Source: Bacteroidales bacterium
GTDB taxonomy: Bacteria; Bacteroidota; Bacteroidia; Bacteroidales; Bacteroidaceae
Reading direction: 5' to 3'
DNA length: 64,000 bases
NCBI GenBank assembly: GCA_015060865.1
Contig: SUXS01000011.1
Location: 1-64,000 of the forward strand
This document shows, one piece after another, positions 8,465-17,309 of the stretch; positions within the stretch are counted from its first letter, which is position 1, and each line of letters begins with the position of its first letter. The notes under the pieces were generated by a model, which was not told the DNA's origin, ran no database searches, and saw nothing but the letters and a program-made list of their open reading frames with translations. A program made the position numbers and the translations under genes.

Positions 8465-9793
8465 ATGAAGAAATTCCTGAATCTTAGCCTGCTTGTGGCA
8501 GTGCTGTTCGGGGTACTCCCGACAAACTATTCGTATGCTGCTGACCGCGAGCACACACTGAAGGTGTACAACTGGGCCGACTACATCGACGAGGCTCTGC
8601 TTGATGAGTTTGAGGTATGGTACAAAGAGCAGACCGGCGAGGAGGTAGAGGTTATCTACCAACTTTTCGATATCAATGAGGTGATGCTGGCCAAGCTCGA
8701 GAAGGGTCACGAGGACTTCGACGTGGTGTGCCCCTCAGAGTATATCATCGACCGTATGCTGGCCAATGACATGCTGCTCCCCATTCCCCGCGACTTTGGC
8801 AGCACGCCCGACTACATCAGTTTGGTGTCTCCTTATGTCATTGACCAGTTTGCACGTATGGATAAAGAAGGCAAGCCTGCCAACGACTATGCCGTAGGCT
8901 ATATGTGGGGTACCACAGGTATCCTGTACAACCCCGAGTTCGTGACCGACGAAGAGGTGGACACCTGGGGTATCATCTGGGACGACCGCTTCCAGGGCAA
9001 GATTCTCATGAAAGATGCTTATCGCGACATCTATGGTCCTATGCTCATGTATGCCCGCTATCAGGATATTCTGGATGGCAAGGTAACACGCGAGCAGCTG
9101 ATGAACGACTCGTCTGACGAGGCTATCGCCACCGTGGAGAACCTGCTCAAGGAGGCCAAGAAGAACATCGCCGGATGGGAGGTGGACTTCGGCAAGGAGA
9201 TGATGACCAAAGGTAAGGTGTATATGAACGTGAGCTGGAGCGGCGATGCCGTATGGGCTATCGACGAGGCGGCAGCCATAGGCATGACGCTGAAGTACCA
9301 CGTGCCCCGTGAAGGCTCCAACGTATGGTTCGACGGATGGGTAATCCCCAAATATGCTGTCAATACCAAGGCGGCCTCGTACTTTATCAACTTCATGTGT
9401 ATGCCCGAGAATGCACTGCGCAACATGGACGAGATTGGCTACGTGAGCGTCATCGCTTCGCCCGAAATACTGGAAGCCAAGATTGACTCATCACTGAACG
9501 AATACATCGACCTCACCTACTTCTTCGGCGAGGAGGCCGACAGTGTACCCGTCAACAGTATCCAGTACCCTGACCAGAGCGTCATCGACCGTGCAGCACT
9601 GATGCGCGACTGCGGCAGCCGCACCAAGAACATGCTGGAGATGTGGAGCCGCGTAAAGGGCGACAACCTGGAGTCGTGGGTCATCATCCTCATCGTCGTA
9701 GTACTCGGTGCAGCCATTGCCTGGGGAGTATACAGCAAGGTGCAAGCCAATAAGCGAAGCCAGAAGCGAAAAAAGAAAAGCCAACGCAGATAA
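8465..9793 (+). CDS. potD: PotD-like polyamine-binding protein with C-terminal anchor
   Basis: A 442-residue extracellular solute-binding protein of the spermidine/putrescine (PotD) family. Visible features are an N-terminal signal peptide ending near YSYA, the family-typical opening VYNWADYIDE, the DVVCPSEY segment and a YMWGTTGI segment. In the family this protein delivers polyamines to the PotABC importer. Two oddities stand out. No potA, potB or potC lies in this window. The protein also ends in a predicted transmembrane helix (about residues 405-424) followed by a very basic 18-residue tail, so it is probably anchored in the inner membrane rather than free or lipidated. It has its own promoter and a strong terminator, so it is a single-gene unit. 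Confidence 0.85.
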   Translation: MKKFLNLSLLVAVLFGVLPTNYSYAADREHTLKVYNWADYIDEALLDEFEVWYKEQTGEEVEVIYQLFDINEVMLAKLEKGHEDFDVVCPSEYIIDRMLANDMLLPIPRDFGSTPDYISLVSPYVIDQFARMDKEGKPANDYAVGYMWGTTGILYNPEFVTDEEVDTWGIIWDDRFQGKILMKDAYRDIYGPMLMYARYQDILDGKVTREQLMNDSSDEAIATVENLLKEAKKNIAGWEVDFGKEMMTKGKVYMNVSWSGDAVWAIDEAAAIGMTLKYHVPREGSNVWFDGWVIPKYAVNTKAASYFINFMCMPENALRNMDEIGYVSVIASPEILEAKIDSSLNEYIDLTYFFGEEADSVPVNSIQYPDQSVIDRAALMRDCGSRTKNMLEMWSRVKGDNLESWVIILIVVVLGAAIAWGVYSKVQANKRSQKRKKKSQRR

Positions 9794-9841
9794 AAAAGTT
9801 TTTCTAGGCTATATTGTATATCCTGGAAAGTTTAAGAAATT

Positions 9842-9871
9842 CACATGCTTGATTTCAAGCATGTGTTTTTT
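9842..9871 (+). terminator. Intrinsic terminator after potD-like gene
   Basis: CACATGCTTG (9842-9851) pairs perfectly with CAAGCATGTG (9856-9865) around a 4-nt loop, followed by six T. Confidence 0.9.
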
Positions 9872-9909
9872 CTATGTGTACAAATTAGCCTTTATTCGCT
9901 TGTTTGTTG

Positions 9910-9917
9910 TATCTTTG
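9910..9917 (+). promoter_or_regulatory. Promoter -7 box for uvrD
   Basis: TATCTTTG fits TAnnTTTG, with a weak TTAG 21 nt upstream (9885-9888). Transcription would start around 9922-9926. This favours the 9944 start codon over the one at 9923. Confidence 0.55.
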
Positions 9918-9943
9918 CAGAAATGAAAAGTTCGGATGAAGGT

Positions 9944-12352
9944 ATGCATGATATAAGTGAAGAACTCAATGCAAGTCAGCTCGAAGCTGTGATATATAAC
10001 GATGGTCCATCATTGGTGATAGCTGGTGCAGGATCAGGAAAGACGCGTGTGCTTACTTACAAAGTGGCCTACTTGATGGAACAAGGCTTGGAACCTTGGC
10101 GTATATTGGCGCTTACCTTTACCAATAAGGCTGCTCGTGAAATGCGCGATCGCATTGGGCTTCGGGTGGGTGAACATCGTGCTCGATATCTATGGATGGG
10201 TACTTTTCATAGTATGTTTTTACGTATTCTCCGAGCGGAAGCACAGACAATAGGTTTTGCTCCTAATTTTACGATCTATGATCAAACAGATTCGCGTAGT
10301 CTGCTTAAAACGATCATTAAGGAGATGAAGCTTGATGACAAGGTGTACAAACCCAATGTCGTCCAATGCCGTATCTCGAATGCAAAAAACCGTTTGATGA
10401 CCGCTCAGATGTATGCTTCGGATGCTGTAGCGGTGGCTGATGACCAGTCGGCTAAGGTACCACTGACACGTGATATTTATTTGCGTTACCAAGAACGCTG
10501 TCGCCAGGCAGCGGCGATGGACTTTGATGACATCCTATTGTATACCTATCTGCTGTTCAAGCAGCACCCCGAAGTGTTGGCACGTTATGTCGATCAGTTT
10601 GCTTATGTATTGGTAGATGAATATCAAGATACCAATTATGCCCAGCATAGTATTGTATGGCAACTTACGCAAGGACACCAACGCGTTTGTGTGGTGGGTG
10701 ATGATGCTCAGAGTATCTATTCTTTCCGTGGGGCAAACATTGATAATATATTAGGCTTTACGCGTCAGTATACGAATGCTCGTGTATTTAAACTCGAGGA
10801 GAACTACCGCTCTACGCAAATGATTGTTGGAGCAGCCAATAGCCTGATTGATAAAAATCGTGAGCAGATACACAAGGAGGTTTATTCCCGCAAAGAAAAG
10901 GGAGAACCGCTACAGGTGGTTGAGGCCTATTCCGATGTGGAAGAGGGGGAAATTGTTGCTCGTCGCATACAGGCTCTCATGCGTAGTGAGGGGTTGTCGG
11001 CTAAACATTTTGCTATTTTATATCGAACAAATGCCCAGTCACGTATTTTTGAGGAGGCGCTGCGTAAGAATGGCATTGCTTACCGAATCTATGGAGGATT
11101 GTCATTCTACCAACGTAAAGAGGTCAAGGATGTGATAGCCTATTTCCGTATGGCAATAAATCCGCACGACGAGGAAGCCTTCAAACGTGTAATTAACTAT
11201 CCTGCACGTGGTATAGGTGACACAACGGTGGGTAAGATTATGGCGGCGGCATCGGATTATCATGTCAGTCTATGGACGGTAATAGGGGATCCTGCAGCCT
11301 ATAACCTTGCGGTAAACAAGGGGACGTTGGGCAAACTAAATACGTTCTACAATCTTATAAGCCGTTTTGTCGTGCAGGCTGATAAGATAGATGCCTATGA
11401 GTTGGGCCGTTTGGTAGTACAGGAAAGTGGTGTTATGGCAGATTTGATGCAGGACCATACGGTTGAGGGAGTTAGCCGTCAAGAAAATGTGCAAGAACTG
11501 ATGGACGGTATGTACGATTTTGTCCGTTCGCGTAAGGAGGAGGGGGATGAAGCAGTTTGGTTGTCTGATTTCTTGAACGATGTGGCGTTGCTGACTGATC
11601 AGGATGATGAAGATGACGATGACGATACTGAGAAGGTTACTCTTATGACTGTGCATGCAGCAAAGGGACTTGAGTTTGATACCGTATTTATTGTTGGTAT
11701 GGAGGAGCAGCTTTTCCCTTCTATGCTGTCTTATGATAGTGTGCGACAGATGGAGGAGGAGCGTCGCCTGCTTTATGTTGCTATCACCCGTGCAGAGAAA
11801 CGGTGTTTGCTTTCGTATGCAAAGAGTCGTTTCCGCTATGGAAAAGTGGAATATGGTATGCCTAGTCGATTCCTTCGCGATATTGATGGCTGTTATTTGT
11901 CATCTCCATCTATATCTTCTTCTCTTTTTGGGGTAGCCTCTCATGCCTCTCCGTGGAAAACGTCAGATTACCATGGCTCACCGAGAATGGTACCTAAAGT
12001 GCATGGCGATTCTTCGAGGCAGGGAAATGGTTATTCGGATCAGTGCTCTTCTCGAAGGAAGATGGGAGGGCTTGCTCCCTCTCCCAATAAACCGGGTAGT
12101 CCTGCTATAGAAAAGGGTGGGAGGGAAGTTATCTCTTCTCCACGCCGTTTGGTGTCGATCAATCAAGCACAAGGCGCAACTCGTGTTGCGCAACTTACGC
12201 CCGGTCAGTTTATAGAACATGAACGGTTTGGCGTGGGAGAGGTCTTGCGTGTTGAAGGTATGGATGAGAACTGTAAAGCACTCATTCGTTTTAAGCATGC
12301 AGGGGAGAAACAGCTTCTTCTGAAATTTGCCCGTTTCCGTGTACTGAAATAG
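9944..12352 (+). CDS. uvrD: UvrD/PcrA-type DNA helicase
   Basis: An 802-residue superfamily-1 3'-5' helicase acting in nucleotide-excision and replication-linked repair. Motifs seen in order: Walker A GAGSGKT (about residue 28), the DEXX-box VDEYQDTN, GDDAQSIYSFRGAN (motif III) and the C-terminal LLYVAITRAEKR (motif VI). A basic, Ser-rich linker follows, then a terminal domain (GQFIEHERFGVGEV) typical of PcrA/UvrD tails. The frame is open from 9845 and an ATG at 9923 is possible. I prefer 9944 (MHDISEELNASQ) because it matches the usual family N-terminus and leaves room after the promoter -7 box. It converges with the S41 protease gene. Confidence 0.93.
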   Translation: MHDISEELNASQLEAVIYNDGPSLVIAGAGSGKTRVLTYKVAYLMEQGLEPWRILALTFTNKAAREMRDRIGLRVGEHRARYLWMGTFHSMFLRILRAEAQTIGFAPNFTIYDQTDSRSLLKTIIKEMKLDDKVYKPNVVQCRISNAKNRLMTAQMYASDAVAVADDQSAKVPLTRDIYLRYQERCRQAAAMDFDDILLYTYLLFKQHPEVLARYVDQFAYVLVDEYQDTNYAQHSIVWQLTQGHQRVCVVGDDAQSIYSFRGANIDNILGFTRQYTNARVFKLEENYRSTQMIVGAANSLIDKNREQIHKEVYSRKEKGEPLQVVEAYSDVEEGEIVARRIQALMRSEGLSAKHFAILYRTNAQSRIFEEALRKNGIAYRIYGGLSFYQRKEVKDVIAYFRMAINPHDEEAFKRVINYPARGIGDTTVGKIMAAASDYHVSLWTVIGDPAAYNLAVNKGTLGKLNTFYNLISRFVVQADKIDAYELGRLVVQESGVMADLMQDHTVEGVSRQENVQELMDGMYDFVRSRKEEGDEAVWLSDFLNDVALLTDQDDEDDDDDTEKVTLMTVHAAKGLEFDTVFIVGMEEQLFPSMLSYDSVRQMEEERRLLYVAITRAEKRCLLSYAKSRFRYGKVEYGMPSRFLRDIDGCYLSSPSISSSLFGVASHASPWKTSDYHGSPRMVPKVHGDSSRQGNGYSDQCSSRRKMGGLAPSPNKPGSPAIEKGGREVISSPRRLVSINQAQGATRVAQLTPGQFIEHERFGVGEVLRVEGMDENCKALIRFKHAGEKQLLLKFARFRVLK

Positions 12353-12368
12353 AACTCGTATACATGAA

Positions 12369-12408
12369 GAAGCGGGATGCACCCTCATTGGTTGATGTGT
12401 CCCGCTTC
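12369..12408. terminator. Hairpin between convergent genes
   Basis: GAAGCGGGA (12369-12377) pairs with TCCCGCTTC (12400-12408). It lies between the uvrD stop and the S41 protease stop and can serve both strands. Confidence 0.7.
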
Positions 12409-12416
12409 AATGTGAC

Positions 12417-14018
12417 TTAACGTTCGGTATTCTTGGGGATAGACTCTCCTTTGTCGAGAATTTCTACGGCTTTTAGTACAACAGGATCTGTCTGATTGAG
12501 GAATTTGATGTATTCTTCCATACCTAACATGTTGTAGATGATATTGCCATACAAAATTTCTTCCATTAAGGTACGTGACTTGGCTATGAGGTTGTTGCGC
12601 CTTTTTATCCCTTTTGAAGAGGCATATTGTATAAATTCCTCCATGATGTTGCTGTTCTTGAGGTAGGCTTGAAGCTCTTCCATTGTTTTATAGGGGGCAA
12701 GTACCTGGCGATTCTTGTCGGTATATTGGAATGGAAATTGGGTAAATAGGCGTAACTTGGCTACTGCGGCATAGTATGAGGTATATCCCATCGTGTCTTG
12801 TGGTACAAAAATGTCTGGCATAATACCTCCACCTCCATATACTGTTCGGCCATTCCTGGTTTTGTGTATGTTGCTTTCGTCTTGTTTGATGCTGTCTTCT
12901 GTAAAGAACTCTCCATGTTCGTAACGATTAAGCAGATCCAATTCATATTCCTTATTCTGACCATTGGTGTATGGCTTTTGTATACAACGGCCAGAGGGTG
13001 TGTGGTAGCGTGCAATGGTAAGTCGCACGGAAGAGCCATCGTACATTTCAATAGGCTGTTGGACCAGACCTTTGCCGAATGTTCTACGACCGATAATGGT
13101 ACCTCGGTCGTTGTCCTGTATGGCACCTGCAAAAATCTCGCTGGCTGATGCTGAGGTTTCGTCGGTGAGTACTACTATCGGTAGTTTTTGACATGAACCT
13201 GTGCCACTGGCATACTCTTCAATACGATTGGAGTGCTCTCCTTCGGTGTATACAATCATCTGCCCTTTGGGAAGAAATTCATTGACCATCTGTATGGCTG
13301 CAATCATGTAACCACCAGTGTTTCCGCGTAGGTCAATGATGCATCCCTGCGTCCCTTTTTGTATGCCTTGCGCTAAGGCTAACAACATCTCGGGATAGGT
13401 GGTTTCGCCAAACTTGTTGATTTTCATATAGCACCAACGATTGTCAATCAGATAGGTGGCGTCAATACTCTTTACGGGAATATTTCCGCGCATTATTGTG
13501 AAAGGAAGCAATTCTTTCTCGCCATGACGCTTGATGCCCAATTGAACCTCACTCCCCTTGGGCCCCTTCAAACGTTTCATGGCTCCATCATTGTTAATCT
13601 TCTTACCCACATATAGCGAGTCGTCAATGGTGACAATACGGTCGCCAGCCATGAGGCCTACCTTCTCGGCTGGCCCACCATGAATCACGTCGCTCACATA
13701 AATGGTGTCGTCTTGTATCATGAATTGGATACCAATGCCGCTGAAACTTCCGCGCAGTTCTTGATTAGATTCCTCAGCTTTTTGGGCGGGGATATACACG
13801 GAGTGGGGGTCGAGTTCTGCCAATACTTTTGGTATGGTTTTCTCTACTAATTCATTAATGTTGACTGTGTCAACATACTGTTGGTCGATGATATGTAGTA
13901 AAGTTGACAGCTTGTTGATTGATTGCGATTGCTTGCCTTGATCTGTACAGGCAATAAAAGCTATACCCGTAAGTAGGACGAGCATAGCTAAATGCCATTT
14001 GGTATTTTGATGTCTCAT
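12417..14018 (-). CDS. S41 C-terminal processing peptidase (lipoprotein)
   Basis: A 533-residue carboxyl-terminal processing protease of family S41A with a lipoprotein signal (lipobox FIAC). A PDZ domain (about residues 90-170, with GIGIQF and GLMAGDRI) precedes the protease core. The catalytic dyad is visible: the middle Ser of SASASEIF (about residue 291) and the Lys of RTFGKG, 25 residues later, the same spacing as in E. coli Prc. Family members cut C-termini of envelope proteins. Its ATG overlaps the stop of the dCMP deaminase gene by 4 nt (ATGA), so it is translationally coupled as the last gene of a four-gene minus-strand operon. Confidence 0.92.
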   Translation of the reverse strand: MRHQNTKWHLAMLVLLTGIAFIACTDQGKQSQSINKLSTLLHIIDQQYVDTVNINELVEKTIPKVLAELDPHSVYIPAQKAEESNQELRGSFSGIGIQFMIQDDTIYVSDVIHGGPAEKVGLMAGDRIVTIDDSLYVGKKINNDGAMKRLKGPKGSEVQLGIKRHGEKELLPFTIMRGNIPVKSIDATYLIDNRWCYMKINKFGETTYPEMLLALAQGIQKGTQGCIIDLRGNTGGYMIAAIQMVNEFLPKGQMIVYTEGEHSNRIEEYASGTGSCQKLPIVVLTDETSASASEIFAGAIQDNDRGTIIGRRTFGKGLVQQPIEMYDGSSVRLTIARYHTPSGRCIQKPYTNGQNKEYELDLLNRYEHGEFFTEDSIKQDESNIHKTRNGRTVYGGGGIMPDIFVPQDTMGYTSYYAAVAKLRLFTQFPFQYTDKNRQVLAPYKTMEELQAYLKNSNIMEEFIQYASSKGIKRRNNLIAKSRTLMEEILYGNIIYNMLGMEEYIKFLNQTDPVVLKAVEILDKGESIPKNTER

Positions 14019-14449
14019 TCTTCGTTAGGTAAATATTCTACTGTAACACCTGCCCGCTCAAGTAAATCGATTCCATCAGTTAGCCGGTACTTCTCACCAT
14101 ATACTACACGCTTGATACCTGCCTGAATGATCAGCTTGGCACATTCAATACAGGGCGATGCCGTTACATATAGTGTAGCCCCTTCGCTGTTGTTGTTGGA
14201 GCGGGCAATCTTGGTGATGGCATTGGCCTCGGCATGTAGAACGTAGGGCTTGGTCACGTTGTTCGCATCCTCGCAAATATTCTCGAATCCTGCAGGTGTG
14301 CCGTTGTAACCATCCGATATGATCATTCTATCCTTTACTATCAGCGCACCCACCTTGCGGCGTTCGCAGTAGGAGTTTTCGGCCCAAATGCAGGCCATGC
14401 GCATGTAGCGTTTGTCAAATGCCTCTTTCTTGTTGTCAGTCTCTGTCAT
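14015..14449 (-). CDS. dCMP deaminase (ComEB-like)
   Basis: A 144-residue zinc-dependent cytidine/deoxycytidylate deaminase that converts dCMP to dUMP for thymidylate synthesis. The zinc motifs HAEAN and PCIECAK are both present, and the segment GYNGTPAGFEN is characteristic of the ComEB/dCMP class. The frame extends 10 codons upstream, but that would overlap the preceding lipoprotein gene. The start at 14449 (MTETDNKKEAF) lies 1 nt after that gene's stop. It is coupled on both sides in a minus-strand operon. Confidence 0.9.
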   Translation of the reverse strand: MTETDNKKEAFDKRYMRMACIWAENSYCERRKVGALIVKDRMIISDGYNGTPAGFENICEDANNVTKPYVLHAEANAITKIARSNNNSEGATLYVTASPCIECAKLIIQAGIKRVVYGEKYRLTDGIDLLERAGVTVEYLPNEE

Positions 14450-14450
14450 C

Positions 14451-14930
14451 TTATTTCTTGAATTTTGATAGGTCGCCAAATTGCATGAAGTATCTTCTGC
14501 TACCGTCGAACAGGCGTATGTAGTTCGAGTCGCCTTGGTAGTAGCTTACCTTGAGCAACTCATCATACATCTGCTTGCCGAATTTCGTGAGTCTCTTCGG
14601 ATCGCCTGTTACAGTTTTCCATTCCGAGAAGCTGAATGTGCGGTTCTTCCCGTCAGCCTCCCAGCGTCCCTGCAACTGGCATCCCTCGGGTAGTGTCACT
14701 ACAGCTATGCCGTCGACCATCAACTCTATGTTATATGCCGTGAGGTCGTTATGGCTATTGTAGTCGTTGATGGGTGTACCCATATTCGGATTGTCCCAAT
14801 CTGTCGTACTATAGAATCCTGCCAGATGCCATATCTTACCGGCGAAGATACCTTCGAGGTCATCCTCCTTGTTGCATCCTATGGTGAGCAAGATGCACCA
14901 TGAGGCAAGGAGCAGGCGATGTAATTTCAT
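14451..14930 (-). CDS. DUF4847-like lipoprotein
   Basis: A 159-residue predicted lipoprotein (signal MKLHRLLLASWCILLTIGC). The body carries a beta-rich pattern with GKIWHLAGFYS near the N-terminus and a C-terminal FDGSRRYFMQFG. I associate it with the Bacteroidetes lipoprotein family DUF4847, often next to dCMP deaminase, but from memory of gene order rather than from a clear motif. The function is unknown. It sits 26 nt after the M3 peptidase gene and 1 nt before the deaminase gene. Confidence 0.75.
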   Translation of the reverse strand: MKLHRLLLASWCILLTIGCNKEDDLEGIFAGKIWHLAGFYSTTDWDNPNMGTPINDYNSHNDLTAYNIELMVDGIAVVTLPEGCQLQGRWEADGKNRTFSFSEWKTVTGDPKRLTKFGKQMYDELLKVSYYQGDSNYIRLFDGSRRYFMQFGDLSKFKK

Positions 14931-14956
14931 TGGCTATGTTATCTGGTTATGAGTGT

Positions 14957-17089
14957 TTACTTTACAATACCGTCACGCTTCATCATGGCATCAATGGTGG
15001 CATCCTGTCCGCGGAAACGGCGGTAGAGTTCCTTCGGATGCTCCGAGCTGCCCTTCTCGAGGATATTCTTGCGGAACGATGTGGCTACCTCCTGATTGTA
15101 GATACCCTTCTCCTCGAAGAGCGAGAAGGCATCGGCGTCGAGCATCTCTGACCACTTGTAGCTGTAGTAGCCTGCTGAGTAGCCGCCCGACATGATGTGG
15201 CCGAAACGGGTAGTCATATTGGTACCTTCGGCAGCAGGCAGCAGCTGGGTAGGTGCCCATGCTTCTTGCTCGTAGGCCAACACATCGCCCTCAAATGGTG
15301 TAGTACGTGAGTACCATGCCATATCGAGTAGTCCGAAGCTGAGCTGGCGGATGCACATGTATGCCGCATTGTAGTTCTGGGCACGTACGATGCGTTCGAT
15401 GAGTTCGTCGGGGATGAGTTCGCCTGTCTCGTAGTGGAAGGCGAAGGTGGCGAGAAACTCCTTCTTGGGCAGGAAGTTCTCCATAATCTGCGAGGGCAGC
15501 TCCACGAAGTCGCGGTACACGTTGGTGCCACCCATCGAGGGGTAGTTGGTGGCGGCGAAGATACCGTGCAGGGCGTGACCAAACTCATGCAGGAAGGTCT
15601 CCACCTCGTCCTGTGTGAGCAGCGCGGGTTTGCTCTCGGTGGGCTTGGTGAAGTTCATCGTGATAGACACGTGAGGACGGCTGTCCACACCATCCTTCAC
15701 ATACTGCTCCTTGTAGTTGGTCATCCAGGCACCTGAGCGCTTGCCGGCACGGGGGAAGAAGTCGGTGTAGATGACTGCCAGGTAGCTTCCGTCCTTGTCG
15801 AGCACGTCGTAGGCCTTCACGTCGGGATGGAACACGGCGATGTCCTTGTTCTCCTCGAAGGTGATGCCATACAGACGGGTAGCCAGACCAAATACGCCCT
15901 TGGTCACATTCTCTAGCTTGAAGTAGGGGCGCACCATCTCGTCGTTGAGGCTATACTTCTCGTTGCGCAGCTTCTCTGAGTAGAACGACCAGTCCCAAGG
16001 CATCAGCTCGAAGTCCTTGCCCTCGGTGCGTGCGGCCATCTCCTGCACCGCCATCACCTCCTCCTTGGCTGCGGGGAGGTAGGCCGTGAGCAGCTGGTCG
16101 AGCAACTGGTTCACGTTGGCAGCGTTCTCGGCCATACGGTTTTCGAGCACGTAGTCGGCGTGGCTGTTGTATCCCAGCAATTGGGCGATGGCGAGGCGCA
16201 AGTTGGCAATCTTCTTCACGTTCTCCTCGTTGTTGTATTCGTTGTCCTGTACGTTCTGTGTGTTGTATGCCATGTACAGCTCACGGCGCAGGTCGCGGTC
16301 CTCGCAGTACATCATCAGCGGGCTATAGCTCGGGGCGTGCAGGGTGAATGTCCATCCCTCCTGTCCCTTCTCCTTGGCTGTCTGGGCCGCTGCTTCAAGA
16401 GCCGATTCGGGCATACCCTTCAAGCGGGTCGAGTCGGTCACGTTCAGGGCGTAGCTGTTGGTCGCTTTCAGCATATTCTGGCCAAATGCCAATGTCGTCT
16501 TGCTCAGTTCGGTAGTCAGCTCACGATACTTGGCTTTGTCCTCTTCGCTGAGGTTAGCTCCGTTGCGGGCAAAGCTGTCATACGACTTCTGCAACAGACG
16601 TTGCTGCTCGGTCGTAAGGGTGCTCTTGTCGGTAGTCTCATACACGGCCTTCACGCGGGCAAAGAGCTTCTCGTTGAGGCTCACGTTGTTGGAGTGCTCG
16701 GTGAGCATGGGCGAGAGCTTCTGCGCCAGTGCCTGCATCTCGTCGGATGTCTCGGCGCTATTGAGGTTGAAGAACACGGTGGCTACGCGGTCAAGCATGT
16801 CGCCGGCATAGTCGAGTGCCACGATGGTGTTCTCGAAGGTAGGTGCTTCAGGGTTGTTGATGATGGCGTCCACCTCGGCTTGATGCTGCTTGATACCCTC
16901 CAGGAAGGCGGGTTCGTAGTGCTCCATCTTGATTTTGTCAAACGGGGCAGTCTGATGCGGAGTGGTATACTCGCTGAAGAAGGGGTTATCGTTCTTTTTG
17001 TCCATACAAGAGGTTAAGTTAATGGTTGCGCCTACTACGGCCAGTGTGCCGAGGGCAAGTTTGAATAGGTTTGTCTTATCGTGTCGCAT
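14957..17089 (-). CDS. dcp: M3 family peptidyl-dipeptidase (Dcp-like)
   Basis: A 710-residue zinc metallopeptidase of the M3 family (Dcp/oligopeptidase A type), which removes dipeptides or trims oligopeptides. The HExxH zinc motif is at about residues 501-505 (FLHEFGHALHG), and the downstream helix with the third ligand region (NYPSMGGTNVYRDFVELPSQ) is intact. An N-terminal signal with a lipobox-like LTSC suggests an envelope-attached form. It is the first gene of a minus-strand operon with a lipoprotein, dCMP deaminase and S41 protease. The start at 17089 is 22 nt inside a -7 box TACCTTTG at 17112-17119. Confidence 0.93.
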   Translation of the reverse strand: MRHDKTNLFKLALGTLAVVGATINLTSCMDKKNDNPFFSEYTTPHQTAPFDKIKMEHYEPAFLEGIKQHQAEVDAIINNPEAPTFENTIVALDYAGDMLDRVATVFFNLNSAETSDEMQALAQKLSPMLTEHSNNVSLNEKLFARVKAVYETTDKSTLTTEQQRLLQKSYDSFARNGANLSEEDKAKYRELTTELSKTTLAFGQNMLKATNSYALNVTDSTRLKGMPESALEAAAQTAKEKGQEGWTFTLHAPSYSPLMMYCEDRDLRRELYMAYNTQNVQDNEYNNEENVKKIANLRLAIAQLLGYNSHADYVLENRMAENAANVNQLLDQLLTAYLPAAKEEVMAVQEMAARTEGKDFELMPWDWSFYSEKLRNEKYSLNDEMVRPYFKLENVTKGVFGLATRLYGITFEENKDIAVFHPDVKAYDVLDKDGSYLAVIYTDFFPRAGKRSGAWMTNYKEQYVKDGVDSRPHVSITMNFTKPTESKPALLTQDEVETFLHEFGHALHGIFAATNYPSMGGTNVYRDFVELPSQIMENFLPKKEFLATFAFHYETGELIPDELIERIVRAQNYNAAYMCIRQLSFGLLDMAWYSRTTPFEGDVLAYEQEAWAPTQLLPAAEGTNMTTRFGHIMSGGYSAGYYSYKWSEMLDADAFSLFEEKGIYNQEVATSFRKNILEKGSSEHPKELYRRFRGQDATIDAMMKRDGIVK

Positions 17090-17111
17090 AATCTAAATGA
17101 ATTTCAAACTG

Positions 17112-17119
17112 CAAAGGTA
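17112..17119 (-). promoter_or_regulatory. Promoter -7 box for dcp operon
   Basis: The minus strand reads TACCTTTG, with TTTA 19 nt upstream as a partial -33 box. Confidence 0.6.
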
Positions 17120-17257
17120 CAAATAATTGCGTGAAATATAAAGTGCGCATAGATATTTTATGATATGTACGGATAAGGGATATGGTGACTTATAGGTGTG
17201 GAAAGGCTCATTCATGTGTCGTGTGGTTTTTTTCTTATACTTAACAATGCAAATAAA

Positions 17258-17289
17258 CTTGTTTTTTCTCTCTCCTTGCACTAATTTTG
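17258..17289 (+). promoter_or_regulatory. Promoter for mutS2
   Basis: CTTG (17258-17261), 20 nt, then TAATTTTG (17282-17289). Together with AAATAAACTTG at 17251-17261 it copies the layout of the potD-like promoter. Confidence 0.7.
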
Positions 17290-17309
17290 CATGCTAAAAG
17301 ATACAACTG

